A stretch of DNA of 54,036 nt from an uncultured Bacillota bacterium (GTDB lineage Bacteria > Bacillota_I > Bacilli_A > ML615J-28 > CAG-313): positions 1 through 54,036 of the forward strand of contig CAMODB010000006.1 of NCBI GenBank assembly GCA_946611195.1, given 5' to 3'. Below the pieces are notes generated by a model. It was not told where the DNA came from. It saw nothing but the letters and a program-made list of their open reading frames with translations, and ran no database searches. Below, one piece after another: positions 29,745 to 39,622 of this stretch. A program made the translations under genes and the position numbers. Every line of letters begins with the position of its first letter. Positions within the stretch are counted from its first letter, which is position 1.

Positions 29745-30854
29745 TTAGTTTAGAGGTACTAATTTTAATCCTTCTTGTAAAGCTGTTGTTTCATCTTTAA
29801 TGTCAATCTTCCAACCAGTTATTTGGCTAGCTAGACGAGCATTTTGACCACCTTTACCAATTGCTAAACTAAATTTATCATCAGGAACGATTGCGATAGA
29901 CTTTTTTAAATCTTCATCAACAAGAACACTTAATACTTCTGCTGGTGTTAATGCTTCAGCAATAAGTTTCCTTGGATCATCATTCCATACGAAGATATCA
30001 ATTCTTTCACCATTAAGTTCACGATTAATTTCTTTAATACGAGAACCACCAATACCAACACAAGAACCTTTAGGATCAACATTAGGGTTATTGCTTCTAA
30101 CACCAATCTTTGATCTACTGCCTGGTTCACGCGCAATATTTACAACATCAATTACACCACTAGCAACTTCCGGAATATATGTTTCAAATAAGCGTTTGAT
30201 AATTTCAACTTGACTTCTTGTAACATAAACCTTAGGTCCTTTACCACTTTCTTCAACTTTAGTGATAACAACTTTAACAGTCTTACCTATTTCATAAGTT
30301 TCAGAGGCAATTGAATCTTCTTTTAACATTAAGGCGGTAGTATTCATACCTAAATTTAAAATAACAGCACTATCCGTTACACGATCAATCGTTGCAGAAA
30401 TAACTTCATTTTCTCTTTCTTTAAAATATTCATATGCTCTTCTTGAACATGCTTCTTTAATTTTTTGAATGAAGTTTTGTTTAAAACGAGATGCGCCTTT
30501 ACGACCAATATCTTTAAGATCAATTTCTACTCTAAAAGTGGAACCAACACGAACACGTGATTTTAATTCTTTAGCTTCTTCTAAAGTAATATCTCCTTCT
30601 TTACGAACATAAGGAACCATTTCTCCTGTTTCTTCATTTAAGACTTGTGCATTGTCATCAATGACATTGAATTTTTCAAAGATTCTAATCTTCTTTCCTT
30701 CTTCATTAAATTCAATTTCAATAATTCCTTTGTGACCTTCAGCTTGAACAGCTTTAGTTAAGCCAATTCTAACCGCATTGAAAATATCTTCTTTTTCAAT
30801 ACCCTTTTCAATAGCCATGTTTTCTAAATCTTCATAGAATGTTTTGTTGATCAT
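29745..30854 (-). CDS. nusA: Transcription termination/antitermination factor NusA
   Basis: REPGSRSKIGVRSNNPNVDPKGSCVG; KH domains. Confidence 0.98.
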   Translation of the reverse strand: MINKTFYEDLENMAIEKGIEKEDIFNAVRIGLTKAVQAEGHKGIIEIEFNEEGKKIRIFEKFNVIDDNAQVLNEETGEMVPYVRKEGDITLEEAKELKSRVRVGSTFRVEIDLKDIGRKGASRFKQNFIQKIKEACSRRAYEYFKERENEVISATIDRVTDSAVILNLGMNTTALMLKEDSIASETYEIGKTVKVVITKVEESGKGPKVYVTRSQVEIIKRLFETYIPEVASGVIDVVNIAREPGSRSKIGVRSNNPNVDPKGSCVGIGGSRIKEINRELNGERIDIFVWNDDPRKLIAEALTPAEVLSVLVDEDLKKSIAIVPDDKFSLAIGKGGQNARLASQITGWKIDIKDETTALQEGLKLVPLN

Positions 30855-30870
30855 TTTCTTTTACCTCTTT

Positions 30871-31341
30871 TTAAAATTTAACTGCTAAACGAATTTTAGC
30901 GATTTTCTCTTTCTTAATTGTAATTTCTTTTTTTCTAACTTTAATGTTAACTAAAATCATAATTTCATCATCATTTACTTGGAGTAAGTCTCCATAGAAT
31001 TCTTTTAAATTTGTTCCTTCAATTTTCTCATATGTGGAAACATAAATATAATGGTTCAGTGCTTTTTCATAATCTTTAGGCGTTACTATTTCTCTTTCAA
31101 TACCTAAGGTAGTAACTTCTAAATACGCATCATCAGGTAGTGAATCATTAACAATATCTAATAATTCTTGATTTACTTTCGCAACATCATCGATATCGAT
31201 ATCAAAACTTAATTCATTATCAACAATGACACGATAGATATTCATACCATATTCTTTAACATTTTCTACTTTATAAAGAATCAGATTATATTTTTCAACG
31301 ATTGGCTTAACTGATTCAATAATAAAATTTAGAACACTCAT
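30871..31341 (-). CDS. rimP: Ribosome maturation factor RimP
   Basis: DDAYLEVTTLGIEREIVTPKDYEKAL; start at 31341 preceded by AAAGGAG. Confidence 0.95.
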   Translation of the reverse strand: MSVLNFIIESVKPIVEKYNLILYKVENVKEYGMNIYRVIVDNELSFDIDIDDVAKVNQELLDIVNDSLPDDAYLEVTTLGIEREIVTPKDYEKALNHYIYVSTYEKIEGTNLKEFYGDLLQVNDDEIMILVNIKVRKKEITIKKEKIAKIRLAVKF

Positions 31342-31363
31342 ACTTACTCCTTTCATAATAAAG

Positions 31364-31390
31364 GGTGAGCCAATTTTTTATCAGCTCACC
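31364..31390 (-). promoter_or_regulatory. Hairpin in the rimP-nusA operon leader
   Basis: GGTGAGC ... GCTCACC, 7-bp stem just upstream of the RBS. Confidence 0.5.
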
Positions 31391-31464
31391 TACTTTCTTC
31401 TTCAGTTCTACTCTATCTTACCATAATATTATAAAAAAGTCAAATAATGTTGTTTCATTTATAC

Positions 31465-31480
31465 TTGCAATCGTTTTCAA
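31465..31480. promoter_or_regulatory. cre-like operator (LacI/CcpA family)
   Basis: TTGCAATCGTTTTCAA; TGCAATCGTTTTCA matches TGWAANCGNTNWCA except one position. Confidence 0.5.
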
Positions 31481-31567
31481 AAATATTATCATAAATCTTT
31501 AATTTTTTATCTTTTTTTGATATAATACTTATACTGTAAAATTTAAATAAATGAAAGGAGGAAAAAT

Positions 31568-33229
31568 ATGTGTAAATTATATCTTAATGGTGTCTTAAAG
31601 GAATTCAAACCCGGTGATCGCGTACTTGATTTGATTGATGAAAAAGATAAGAAAAAATATATGATTTGTAAAGTTAATCTTTCTTTTAAAGAATTAACAT
31701 ATACTTTAACTAATAAACAAGAAAATGCGAAAATCGAACTCTTTGGCTTAGAACATATTGAAGCTGGTCGAGCCTATGAAGCGACCCTTCGTTATGTTAT
31801 CGCAATGGCCTTTTATAAATTATATCCGCACATTAATATTCAATTTCAATATAATGTAAGTAGAAGTATCTTCTGTCGAATTAAGAATCCCAATGAGAAA
31901 ATGTCGAAATATTCCGACCAAGTAATTAAGGAAGTTGCAAAAATTATTAAAGAAGATTTACCTATTGAAAGGATAACTATTCCGGCCAAAGAAGCTATTG
32001 AAATCTATAATCGCTTAGATCATACAGATAAATTAGATATCTTAAAATATCGTCCTGAACAAATTGTTCATCTATATAAATGTGATGATTATTATGATTA
32101 TCTTTATAGTTATATGTTACCATCAACTGGTTTCTTAAAAAATTATCTAATTCGTCCTTATAGTCCTGGTTTAATTATTCAATATCCGCGTTATGAATTA
32201 GACGCCGTTATTCCCGAATTTGTGGAAGAACCAACCTATTCTAGAACCTTAAAAGATGCGGCAATCTGGGGTGAAGTTACGAAATGTAATACCATTGTCG
32301 ATATTAACCATAAGATTGAACATGAAAATATTCGTGATTTCATTCAAACTTGTGAATCTAGACATAATAATATGCTAGCTGAATTAGGAGAAAGAATTCA
32401 AAAACAAATCGATGAAGTAAGATTAATTTGTATTGCGGGACCATCATCAAGTGGTAAAACTACCTTCTGTAATCGGCTTCGAATTGAATTGATGTCGCGA
32501 GGTATTAATCCCATCATGATATCTATGGATGATTATTATTTATCCAAAAATGAAATTATGAAGATTCAAAAAGTAAAGAAGAAAGAAGATTTAGATTTAG
32601 AACATATCAATTGTCTAGATATCGATTTATTCAATAAGAATCTTTTTGATTTAATCAATGGTGAAGAAGTAACCTTACCTAAATATGATTTTGTCTTAGG
32701 CAAAAGAGTAAAAGGTGCTACTTTAAAAATTGATGATCGTACCCCTATTATGATTGAAGGAATCCATGCGTTAAACGAAAAATTAACAAATTCCATTCCT
32801 AAACATCAAAAATTCAAAGTTTATATTGCACCACAAATGCAATCAAATATTGATGATCATGCTCCACTATCGACAACGGATTTAAGATTAATTAGACGAA
32901 TTGTCAGAGATATGAATTTTAGAAATTGTCCAGCTAGTACTACTATTTCTATGTGGCCTAGTGTAAGACGTGGTGAATTCAAATGGATTTATCCTAACCA
33001 AGAAGGTTCTGATTTTGTCTTTAATTCTTCTCTTGCGTATGAATTATGTATCTTCAAAAAATATGCATTACCTGAACTTAAGAAAATCAGTCCGGAAGAT
33101 CCAGAATATGTTACCGCAAACCGTTTAATTAAATATCTAAAATACTTCCAACAAATAGATGATGAATCAAGTATTCCATGTAATTCCTTAATTAGAGAAT
33201 TCATTGGTGGTTCATGTTTTGAAGTATAA
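31568..33229 (+). CDS. Nucleoside/uridine kinase-like P-loop kinase with N-terminal TGS/ThrRS-like domain
   Basis: TGS-like N-terminus, IAGPSSSGKTTFCNRL Walker A, DDYY. Confidence 0.88.
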   Translation: MCKLYLNGVLKEFKPGDRVLDLIDEKDKKKYMICKVNLSFKELTYTLTNKQENAKIELFGLEHIEAGRAYEATLRYVIAMAFYKLYPHINIQFQYNVSRSIFCRIKNPNEKMSKYSDQVIKEVAKIIKEDLPIERITIPAKEAIEIYNRLDHTDKLDILKYRPEQIVHLYKCDDYYDYLYSYMLPSTGFLKNYLIRPYSPGLIIQYPRYELDAVIPEFVEEPTYSRTLKDAAIWGEVTKCNTIVDINHKIEHENIRDFIQTCESRHNNMLAELGERIQKQIDEVRLICIAGPSSSGKTTFCNRLRIELMSRGINPIMISMDDYYLSKNEIMKIQKVKKKEDLDLEHINCLDIDLFNKNLFDLINGEEVTLPKYDFVLGKRVKGATLKIDDRTPIMIEGIHALNEKLTNSIPKHQKFKVYIAPQMQSNIDDHAPLSTTDLRLIRRIVRDMNFRNCPASTTISMWPSVRRGEFKWIYPNQEGSDFVFNSSLAYELCIFKKYALPELKKISPEDPEYVTANRLIKYLKYFQQIDDESSIPCNSLIREFIGGSCFEV

Positions 33230-33262
33230 AAAAAGAAGGCTAATTTTTTAGCCTTCTTTTTT
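33230..33262. terminator. Bidirectional terminator
   Basis: GAAGGCT AATTTTTT AGCCTTC with flanking A/T runs. Confidence 0.88.
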
Positions 33263-33999
33263 CATTTATTTAATTCATAAAGTATTATTGCACTTGTTAC
33301 CGCAACATTTAAACTTTCTACTCTATTTTGCATTTCAATATAGATATTCTTAGTTGTTAAATTTAAGATTTCATCTCTTACACCATGTGCTTCATTACCA
33401 AATATTAATGCTATCTTTTCACTACTTATTATTGTTTTTAAATTGACACCATTTTTAAGACTAGTTCCATAAACTTTATAATCTAATTCTTTTAATTTTT
33501 TAATGAATGGTATTAAATCTAATTTGATTAAATCTATTTTAAAGATTGAACCTTGTGATGAACGAATCGTTTTGTCATTATAATAATCAACACTATTATT
33601 ACTTGTCACTACCGCATTATAACCTAAAGCGGCAGCTGTACGAATAATAGTACCTAAATTACCTGGATCTTGAATATCATCTAAAATGACAATTTTCTTT
33701 TGTTTAGAAAATGAATAATCTTTCATTTTAACAAGACCAATTATATTTTGTGAATTAATAGTTGTTGTAAGTTTTTTTATTACTTCTTCTGTTACTATAA
33801 TTTTATCAACATCATATTTATTTAATTCAACTTCGTTTGTGCCAATTACACATTCTAAGACTTGTTCTTTATAAGCTTCATCAACTAAATGCAAACCTTC
33901 TATTAAATATTCTTTTCTTAAATTTCTTTCTTTTTTGTCTACTAATTTCGCAAGACTAATAATAAATTTATTATCTTTTGATTCTATTTTTTTAATCAT
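33262..33999 (-). CDS. SpoU/TrmH-family RNA 2'-O-methyltransferase
   Basis: VILDDIQDPGNLGTIIRTAAALG; IALIFGNEAHGV; NVAVTSAIILYEL. Confidence 0.93.
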   Translation of the reverse strand: MIKKIESKDNKFIISLAKLVDKKERNLRKEYLIEGLHLVDEAYKEQVLECVIGTNEVELNKYDVDKIIVTEEVIKKLTTTINSQNIIGLVKMKDYSFSKQKKIVILDDIQDPGNLGTIIRTAAALGYNAVVTSNNSVDYYNDKTIRSSQGSIFKIDLIKLDLIPFIKKLKELDYKVYGTSLKNGVNLKTIISSEKIALIFGNEAHGVRDEILNLTTKNIYIEMQNRVESLNVAVTSAIILYELNK

Positions 34000-34019
34000 T
34001 AATATCAACTTCCTCCACC

Positions 34020-34847
34020 CTAAGCATTTTGTGAATATATATAATAGAAATAATATATACTCATATTATTATAATAATCTTGGGCTTCATTATAAATCTT
34101 GGAAAAGAAAATTATTAATATGCTTGATACAACAATTAAAATATGTAATAAATAAACAATTAAGAATAATTTCTTATTTAATTTATTTAAACGGCGTGAC
34201 AAAATAAAAATAACGGTAGATATAATTAATAATATCACAGGAATTAAACAGAAGAAAAAGACTGTATGAAACCAATAACGACCTTCACCCATCACCAGTG
34301 TTGGATCAGCTATCATCGCCATTTGATCACTTGTTCGCGCATATATTTCTTCATAAAATTTATTTAAATAATTAGTCATCAAATTATTACCAATTTGATA
34401 AGAAAAGACACTACTAAATAAAATTAAGACAATACTAAATAAGATATATAAATAAAAACTAAAATGGATTTTATCAAAAACTGATTCGACTTCGACAACT
34501 TCTCCACTTTCTAATGTAACCTTATCTTCTTCATCTAATTTATCAATTTTTTCTTTTTTCGTTAATTTTAATTGATCATTGAAAGTTTGATATTCCGCCA
34601 TTAAGATATCAATTTCTTCATCACTATATGGTAATTCTTCTTCATTAAAGACTGCTTCATTATATTTGTTTATTTCAGCTAATAATTCTTCTTTAATTAA
34701 AACCGCTTCTTCATAATTTTTAGGATTAAATTCTTTTTCTAATTCTTTAATTTTTTCATTCGTTTCTTCATCATCTAATTCATTTTTTAATTTTTCTATT
34801 AAAAAAAGATATTCGATATAATTATTTGGTTTTTCTATTTTATACAT
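34020..34847 (-). CDS. Uncharacterised membrane protein with N-terminal acidic coiled coil
   Basis: Glu/Lys-rich N-terminus then three hydrophobic segments. Confidence 0.65.
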   Translation of the reverse strand: MYKIEKPNNYIEYLFLIEKLKNELDDEETNEKIKELEKEFNPKNYEEAVLIKEELLAEINKYNEAVFNEEELPYSDEEIDILMAEYQTFNDQLKLTKKEKIDKLDEEDKVTLESGEVVEVESVFDKIHFSFYLYILFSIVLILFSSVFSYQIGNNLMTNYLNKFYEEIYARTSDQMAMIADPTLVMGEGRYWFHTVFFFCLIPVILLIISTVIFILSRRLNKLNKKLFLIVYLLHILIVVSSILIIFFSKIYNEAQDYYNNMSIYYFYYIYSQNA

Positions 34848-34964
34848 TGTTATTAACCTTTCATTCAATCATTTGATTATATCATATATTTAAAAAAAAT
34901 ATTAAATAAATAATATGTGATAAAAAAATATGTTATAATTTTAAGGTAATTTAAAGGAGGATTT

Positions 34965-36083
34965 ATGATTTATTTTGATCATTCCGCCACTACTAAACCT
35001 AGTGAAGAAATATTAGATTTATATAAAAAAATTAGCACAGAATATTGGTATAATAGTGAAACCTTATATAATGAAGGTAAAAGATCTAACGCTTTATATT
35101 TAAAAAGCTATGAAACAGTATTAAAAGAAATGAAACTTGTAAATAAAAAAGTCCTTTTTACATCAGGAGCTACGGAAGCCAATAATACTGCTCTTTATGG
35201 TTACATAGCTAATTTTAAAAATAAAGATTGTGAATTAATCACTTCCAAAATTGAACACGCTAGTGTCTTAAAAGTATATCAAGATCTTGAAAAACAAGGT
35301 TTTAAAGTAACTTATCTTGATGTTGATGATGAAGGGAATGTTGATTTAGAACAATTAAAGAAAACCTTAAATAATAAAACTGTTCTTTTATCTATTATGT
35401 GGGTTAATAATATTATTGGTTCTATTCAACCCATCAAAGAAATAATTAATATTTTAAAAGATTATCCAAGATGTAAATTTCATGTAGATTGTGTTCAAGG
35501 CTATGGTAAAATAAAACCTGATTTTGATTTTAATGATTTAGATTTTATTACCCTTAGCGGTCATAAATTACATGGCATAAAAGGAACTGGTTGTTTAATC
35601 TATACTAATAATATCAATCTTTCTTTTATGAAAGGTGGTCATCAACAAGATTCAATCAGACCCGGAACTTTAGATTTAGCTGGTGCTGTTTGTATGGCTA
35701 AAACTATTCAAAATGCTTATAAGAATTATCGTTTTGATGATGTTAAAGAAAAATATTTATATTTAGTAAAAAAACTAGAAAATTGTCCTAATTTAATTTT
35801 AATTAGAAATCATTCCTCATATTCCCCTTATATTCTTAATATTAATATACCTTCTTTAAGAGCTGAAACTGCTTTACATCTTTTAAATGAAAAAGGGATA
35901 ATTGTAGGAACCGGGTCAGCTTGTAATTCTAAATCAAAAGATTTAGATCCTGCCTTATCGAGTATTTTGAAAAATAAATTAAACCCTATTAATAGTATTA
36001 GAATAAGTTTAGATAGTAGTAATACTTATGAAGAATTAGATTTATTAATTAAAGAATTATCTAGTATGGGAGGAACAAAATGA
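34965..36083 (+). CDS. Cysteine desulfurase (NifS/IscS family)
   Basis: IYFDHSATTKPSEE; SGHKLHGIKGTG; GTGSACNSKS; ATGA overlap with thiI. Confidence 0.95.
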   Translation: MIYFDHSATTKPSEEILDLYKKISTEYWYNSETLYNEGKRSNALYLKSYETVLKEMKLVNKKVLFTSGATEANNTALYGYIANFKNKDCELITSKIEHASVLKVYQDLEKQGFKVTYLDVDDEGNVDLEQLKKTLNNKTVLLSIMWVNNIIGSIQPIKEIINILKDYPRCKFHVDCVQGYGKIKPDFDFNDLDFITLSGHKLHGIKGTGCLIYTNNINLSFMKGGHQQDSIRPGTLDLAGAVCMAKTIQNAYKNYRFDDVKEKYLYLVKKLENCPNLILIRNHSSYSPYILNINIPSLRAETALHLLNEKGIIVGTGSACNSKSKDLDPALSSILKNKLNPINSIRISLDSSNTYEELDLLIKELSSMGGTK

Positions 36084-37297
36084 GCGATCGTATCTTAATC
36101 CGTTATGGAGAATTAAGTCTTAAAAAAAGTAATCGTAAACAATTTACTGATAAGATGAAATTCACGATTAAAAGAGCTTTAAAAGATTATCCTAATTTAG
36201 AATATTTAGATTGTTCAATGCGTTTCTATATTATTTTAAATGATGTTAATCCCGATTTAATCATCCCAATTCTTAAAAAAATACCTGGTATTTATTCTTT
36301 TAGTATCGTTTCTTATTGTGAAAAAGATTTAGATAAAATTAAAGAATTATCTTGTAAATTATTAAAAGAAGAATTAGCCCATAATGAAGGGACAATTAAA
36401 GTTAATACTAGCCGTTCAGATAAAGATTTTCCGATGGAATCACTAGAAATAAGTAAAGCTATCGCTTCTTATCTTTTTAAAAACATTCCTAATCTAAAAG
36501 CTGATGTTCATAATCCGAAAATCGTACTTAATGTCGATTTAAGAGTAGAAGGTTGTTTTATTTATACTAACATTCATTATGGATTAGGGGGACTACCAAA
36601 TGGATCAATCGGTAAAGTAGAATTATTAATCAGTGGGGGAATTGATTCCGTAGTAGCTGGTTATTTGGGTATTCGAAAAGGAATGGAAATTGAAGCTATT
36701 CATTACGCAAGTCCACCATATACATCAGATATGGCTGTTCAAAAAGTAATTGATTTATTAGAAAAATTAACTCCTTATACAGAATACCAATCTATTACTT
36801 TAATTATTGTTCCTTTTACCAAGATTCAACAAGCTATTTATGATAATTGTCGTGATGATTATTGTATTACAATTATGAGAAGAATGATGTATCGGATAGC
36901 CGATAGACTTGCGAGAGAAAGAAATGCTTTAGGTATCTTAAATGGTGAAAATATTGGACAAGTCGCTTCCCAAACCTTAGAAAGTATTCAAACCATTGGT
37001 TCCGTTACTGATTTACCAGTGATTAGACCATTATCAACAATGGATAAGAGTGAAATTATTGAAATAGCTAAACAAATAGATACTTATGATATTTCTATTC
37101 GTCCATATGAAGATTGTTGTACAGTCTTTGTTCCAAAACATCCCCAAATAAAACCAAGAAAAGAAATGGCAGAAAGTCAAGAAAAGAAATTTGATTATCA
37201 AACATTAATTGATGAAGCGGTAAATAATGTTCGCTATATAAAGCTTACCACCAATAAACATCATGATATCTTTTTAAATGATGACAATATCTTTTAA
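36080..37297 (+). CDS. thiI: tRNA 4-thiouridine synthase ThiI
   Basis: THUMP domain; LISGGIDSVVAGYL PP-loop. Confidence 0.95.
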   Translation: MSDRILIRYGELSLKKSNRKQFTDKMKFTIKRALKDYPNLEYLDCSMRFYIILNDVNPDLIIPILKKIPGIYSFSIVSYCEKDLDKIKELSCKLLKEELAHNEGTIKVNTSRSDKDFPMESLEISKAIASYLFKNIPNLKADVHNPKIVLNVDLRVEGCFIYTNIHYGLGGLPNGSIGKVELLISGGIDSVVAGYLGIRKGMEIEAIHYASPPYTSDMAVQKVIDLLEKLTPYTEYQSITLIIVPFTKIQQAIYDNCRDDYCITIMRRMMYRIADRLARERNALGILNGENIGQVASQTLESIQTIGSVTDLPVIRPLSTMDKSEIIEIAKQIDTYDISIRPYEDCCTVFVPKHPQIKPRKEMAESQEKKFDYQTLIDEAVNNVRYIKLTTNKHHDIFLNDDNIF

Positions 37298-37352
37298 ATA
37301 AATTGACAAATAATTTTATTCATTATATAATAATAAAAACGGAGGTCTTTTT

Positions 37353-37613
37353 ATGAAACATTATGAATATATTCCTAAAATGGTTTGTTCAAGACTAATA
37401 TCATTTGACTTAGATGAAGAAAATAGAATCCACAATTTAGGTTTCTTAGGTGGTTGTAATGGTAATTTAAAAGCCATTAGTAAATTATTAGAAAATAGAC
37501 CTGCTATGGATGCGGTTAATATCCTCCAAGGTAATACTTGTGGTCCACGTTCTACTAGTTGTGCTGATCAATTAACTTTAGCTTTAATTGAAGCCTTAAA
37601 AGACGCAAAATAA
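37353..37613 (+). CDS. TSCPD-domain protein
   Basis: GFLGGCNGNLKAISKLLENRPAMDAVNILQGNTCGPRSTSCADQLTLAL. Confidence 0.88.
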   Translation: MKHYEYIPKMVCSRLISFDLDEENRIHNLGFLGGCNGNLKAISKLLENRPAMDAVNILQGNTCGPRSTSCADQLTLALIEALKDAK

Positions 37614-37643
37614 AAGTATTTAAGATTTTTCTTAAATACTTTT
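37612..37643. terminator. Bidirectional terminator
   Basis: AAAAGTATTTAAGA TTTT TCTTAAATACTTTT. Confidence 0.9.
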
Positions 37644-38411
37644 TATTTTATATAAATAACTATTACCTCTTTTACCAATTCTTTCCATTAAGGATAGATA
37701 ACAATAAAGATATAAAGTAATCGAAGCAGTTCGCTCATCTAAATGCATAATCTTTTTGAATTCTTTTAAAGTGAAGACTTCTGGTAAATCATATTCGAAT
37801 AAAATTTGTAAAAAATCATGATAATCATTAATTTCATAAATTCTTTTAATTTGTTTAGGAATTTGATTTTCTCTTTCATATCCTTTAGACATAAAAGAAG
37901 TTTTTTCTTTTTCTATTCTAAATTCTTCCATATCCATCATGATAATTCTAAGTTTTAAATGTTCATCTCTTAAATATTCTTTGATGCGGTAGAGTTCCCG
38001 CATACAATAAAAGAATTTTAAATGACGAGGACTTTTTCTCTCTTTAATGATTTCTCCATATTCATTACTTAAATAATAATATGTGCTTTCGGCCATGGGA
38101 TGAACAAGTATTACTTCATAATCTTTTAAGAAAAAAGCTAATTTATCTTTTAATAAATTAAAAGATTTAGTTTGTACTTCATAAATTGTTTGACCAATCT
38201 TTACATCCGCAAAGCGTGATCCAACTTTGATTTCATGATTTTCTAATGCTGGTGATAAATAAAATTTCATTACGCGATGTAGAGTATGTTCTTGACGAAT
38301 ACCAATATTATTTTTATCACCAGAAGTTCTTGATAATTCAAGAGCTTTTTTTAATTTTTCATTTTCAATCTCTAACGACATTGACGTTTCATTAATTGTT
38401 TCTTTTGACAT
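37632..38411 (-). CDS. Candidate PD-(D/E)XK-like nuclease fused to a winged helix
   Basis: QEHTLHRVMKFYL ... GSRFADVKIGQTIYEVQTKSF; C-terminal FTLKEFKKIMHLDERTASITLYLYCYLSLMERIGKRGNSYLYKI. Start codon uncertain (38420/38411/38381). Confidence 0.6.
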   Translation of the reverse strand: MSKETINETSMSLEIENEKLKKALELSRTSGDKNNIGIRQEHTLHRVMKFYLSPALENHEIKVGSRFADVKIGQTIYEVQTKSFNLLKDKLAFFLKDYEVILVHPMAESTYYYLSNEYGEIIKERKSPRHLKFFYCMRELYRIKEYLRDEHLKLRIIMMDMEEFRIEKEKTSFMSKGYERENQIPKQIKRIYEINDYHDFLQILFEYDLPEVFTLKEFKKIMHLDERTASITLYLYCYLSLMERIGKRGNSYLYKIKSI

Positions 38412-38701
38412 ACAGGACACTTTGCGATACGAGCATTATCGCCTCTAGTAGTAAATAAACCTTCTATAAAAGATAATTTTTTAGCATTGTGACATTCTTC
38501 ACATATATATACATAAGTATTAATACGGATGATTGTTACAACTAAATAACCAACAACAAAAACAATAAAGAATAAATAAACAAAGATTAACCAAGAATCA
38601 GTATTTGTAAAAATACAGATAAAGAGCATTAATAAAATAGCTATCAATAAAGTGAAATAAATACCAATAATTGTTACTAAGACTTTTTCTTTCTTTTTCA
38701 T
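38372..38701 (-). CDS. Small membrane protein with two TM helices and C-terminal zinc-ribbon-like Cys pairs
   Basis: Two hydrophobic helices; CEEC ... CPVC. Confidence 0.65.
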   Translation of the reverse strand: MKKKEKVLVTIIGIYFTLLIAILLMLFICIFTNTDSWLIFVYLFFIVFVVGYLVVTIIRINTYVYICEECHNAKKLSFIEGLFTTRGDNARIAKCPVCQKKQLMKRQCR

Positions 38702-39543
38702 TTACCTTCAACCTCTTTTTCTTGTAAAGAATGAAGGACAGCTAATTCATGATTAACAACCATTTTATCAATAATTTTTTTGATTGTTCCCTCTAATTCA
38801 CTATTCTTAGTATAATTTGCCGGACAGACAAAATTTACTCTTTTTTCTAATAATAATTGTTGAACTCTTCTTTTATCTTTGTGGTATAACGCAATACTTT
38901 CTCCACCACGGTCTTTAACTAATTTCATACAAGGAACATCAGTTAAACCATCACCAATATATATCATATTAGAATATGGGACACTACGGTCAACCATTGA
39001 CATATAAGAATTAACAACTGAATCATCATATAAATCCAAAGCACCTTTACTGATACGGAAAATAAATTGGGTTTTTGTTGTATAATTAACAATTTGACAT
39101 GGCCAATCAGCATTACCATTAGTATTATAATGGAATTCACAACCATAAATTTTTTTGAAATATTTGGCGATTTCCGTGCCTTCCATGATTTCTTTTAGAC
39201 CACTAGATATAATATAATGTTCAATCTTTACACCTTTTTCTTCACCATATTTGTTAATCCTATTAAACCAAGTTTTAACACCAGGAAGTAAAACGACATC
39301 TTTACCTAATTGATTAAAAGCATCTCTGGTGATTTCTACTCCTTTTTTTCTGGCTTGTCTAATCATTAAAAACATATATGCTAAAATACGGTCCATATTA
39401 TATTCTCGACTGATATTATCAGCTTCAGTCCAGAATTCATCGGGAGTCATATCAAGACTAGGAATAAAAGTATATTCTTGTTGGTCAGTAGTTGATAAAG
39501 TTTTATCAAAATCATATAATAATGCGATAGTAGTTTGTTCCAT
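38698..39543 (-). CDS. HAD-superfamily phosphatase (PSP-like)
   Basis: LLYDFDKTLSTTDQ; IISSGLKEIMEG; YIGDGLTDVPCM. Confidence 0.9.
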   Translation of the reverse strand: MEQTTIALLYDFDKTLSTTDQQEYTFIPSLDMTPDEFWTEADNISREYNMDRILAYMFLMIRQARKKGVEITRDAFNQLGKDVVLLPGVKTWFNRINKYGEEKGVKIEHYIISSGLKEIMEGTEIAKYFKKIYGCEFHYNTNGNADWPCQIVNYTTKTQFIFRISKGALDLYDDSVVNSYMSMVDRSVPYSNMIYIGDGLTDVPCMKLVKDRGGESIALYHKDKRRVQQLLLEKRVNFVCPANYTKNSELEGTIKKIIDKMVVNHELAVLHSLQEKEVEGK

Positions 39544-39580
39544 AATTTTTATCTCCTAAATATATTATATCAAAAAAGAA

Positions 39581-39613
39581 AAACTTTTTAAGTAGATATT
39601 ACTTAAAAAGTTT
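39581..39613. terminator. Terminator between ftsZ and the HAD gene
   Basis: AAACTTTTTAAGTA GATAT TACTTAAAAAGTTT. Confidence 0.88.
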
Positions 39614-39622
39614 ATTTTTTTG

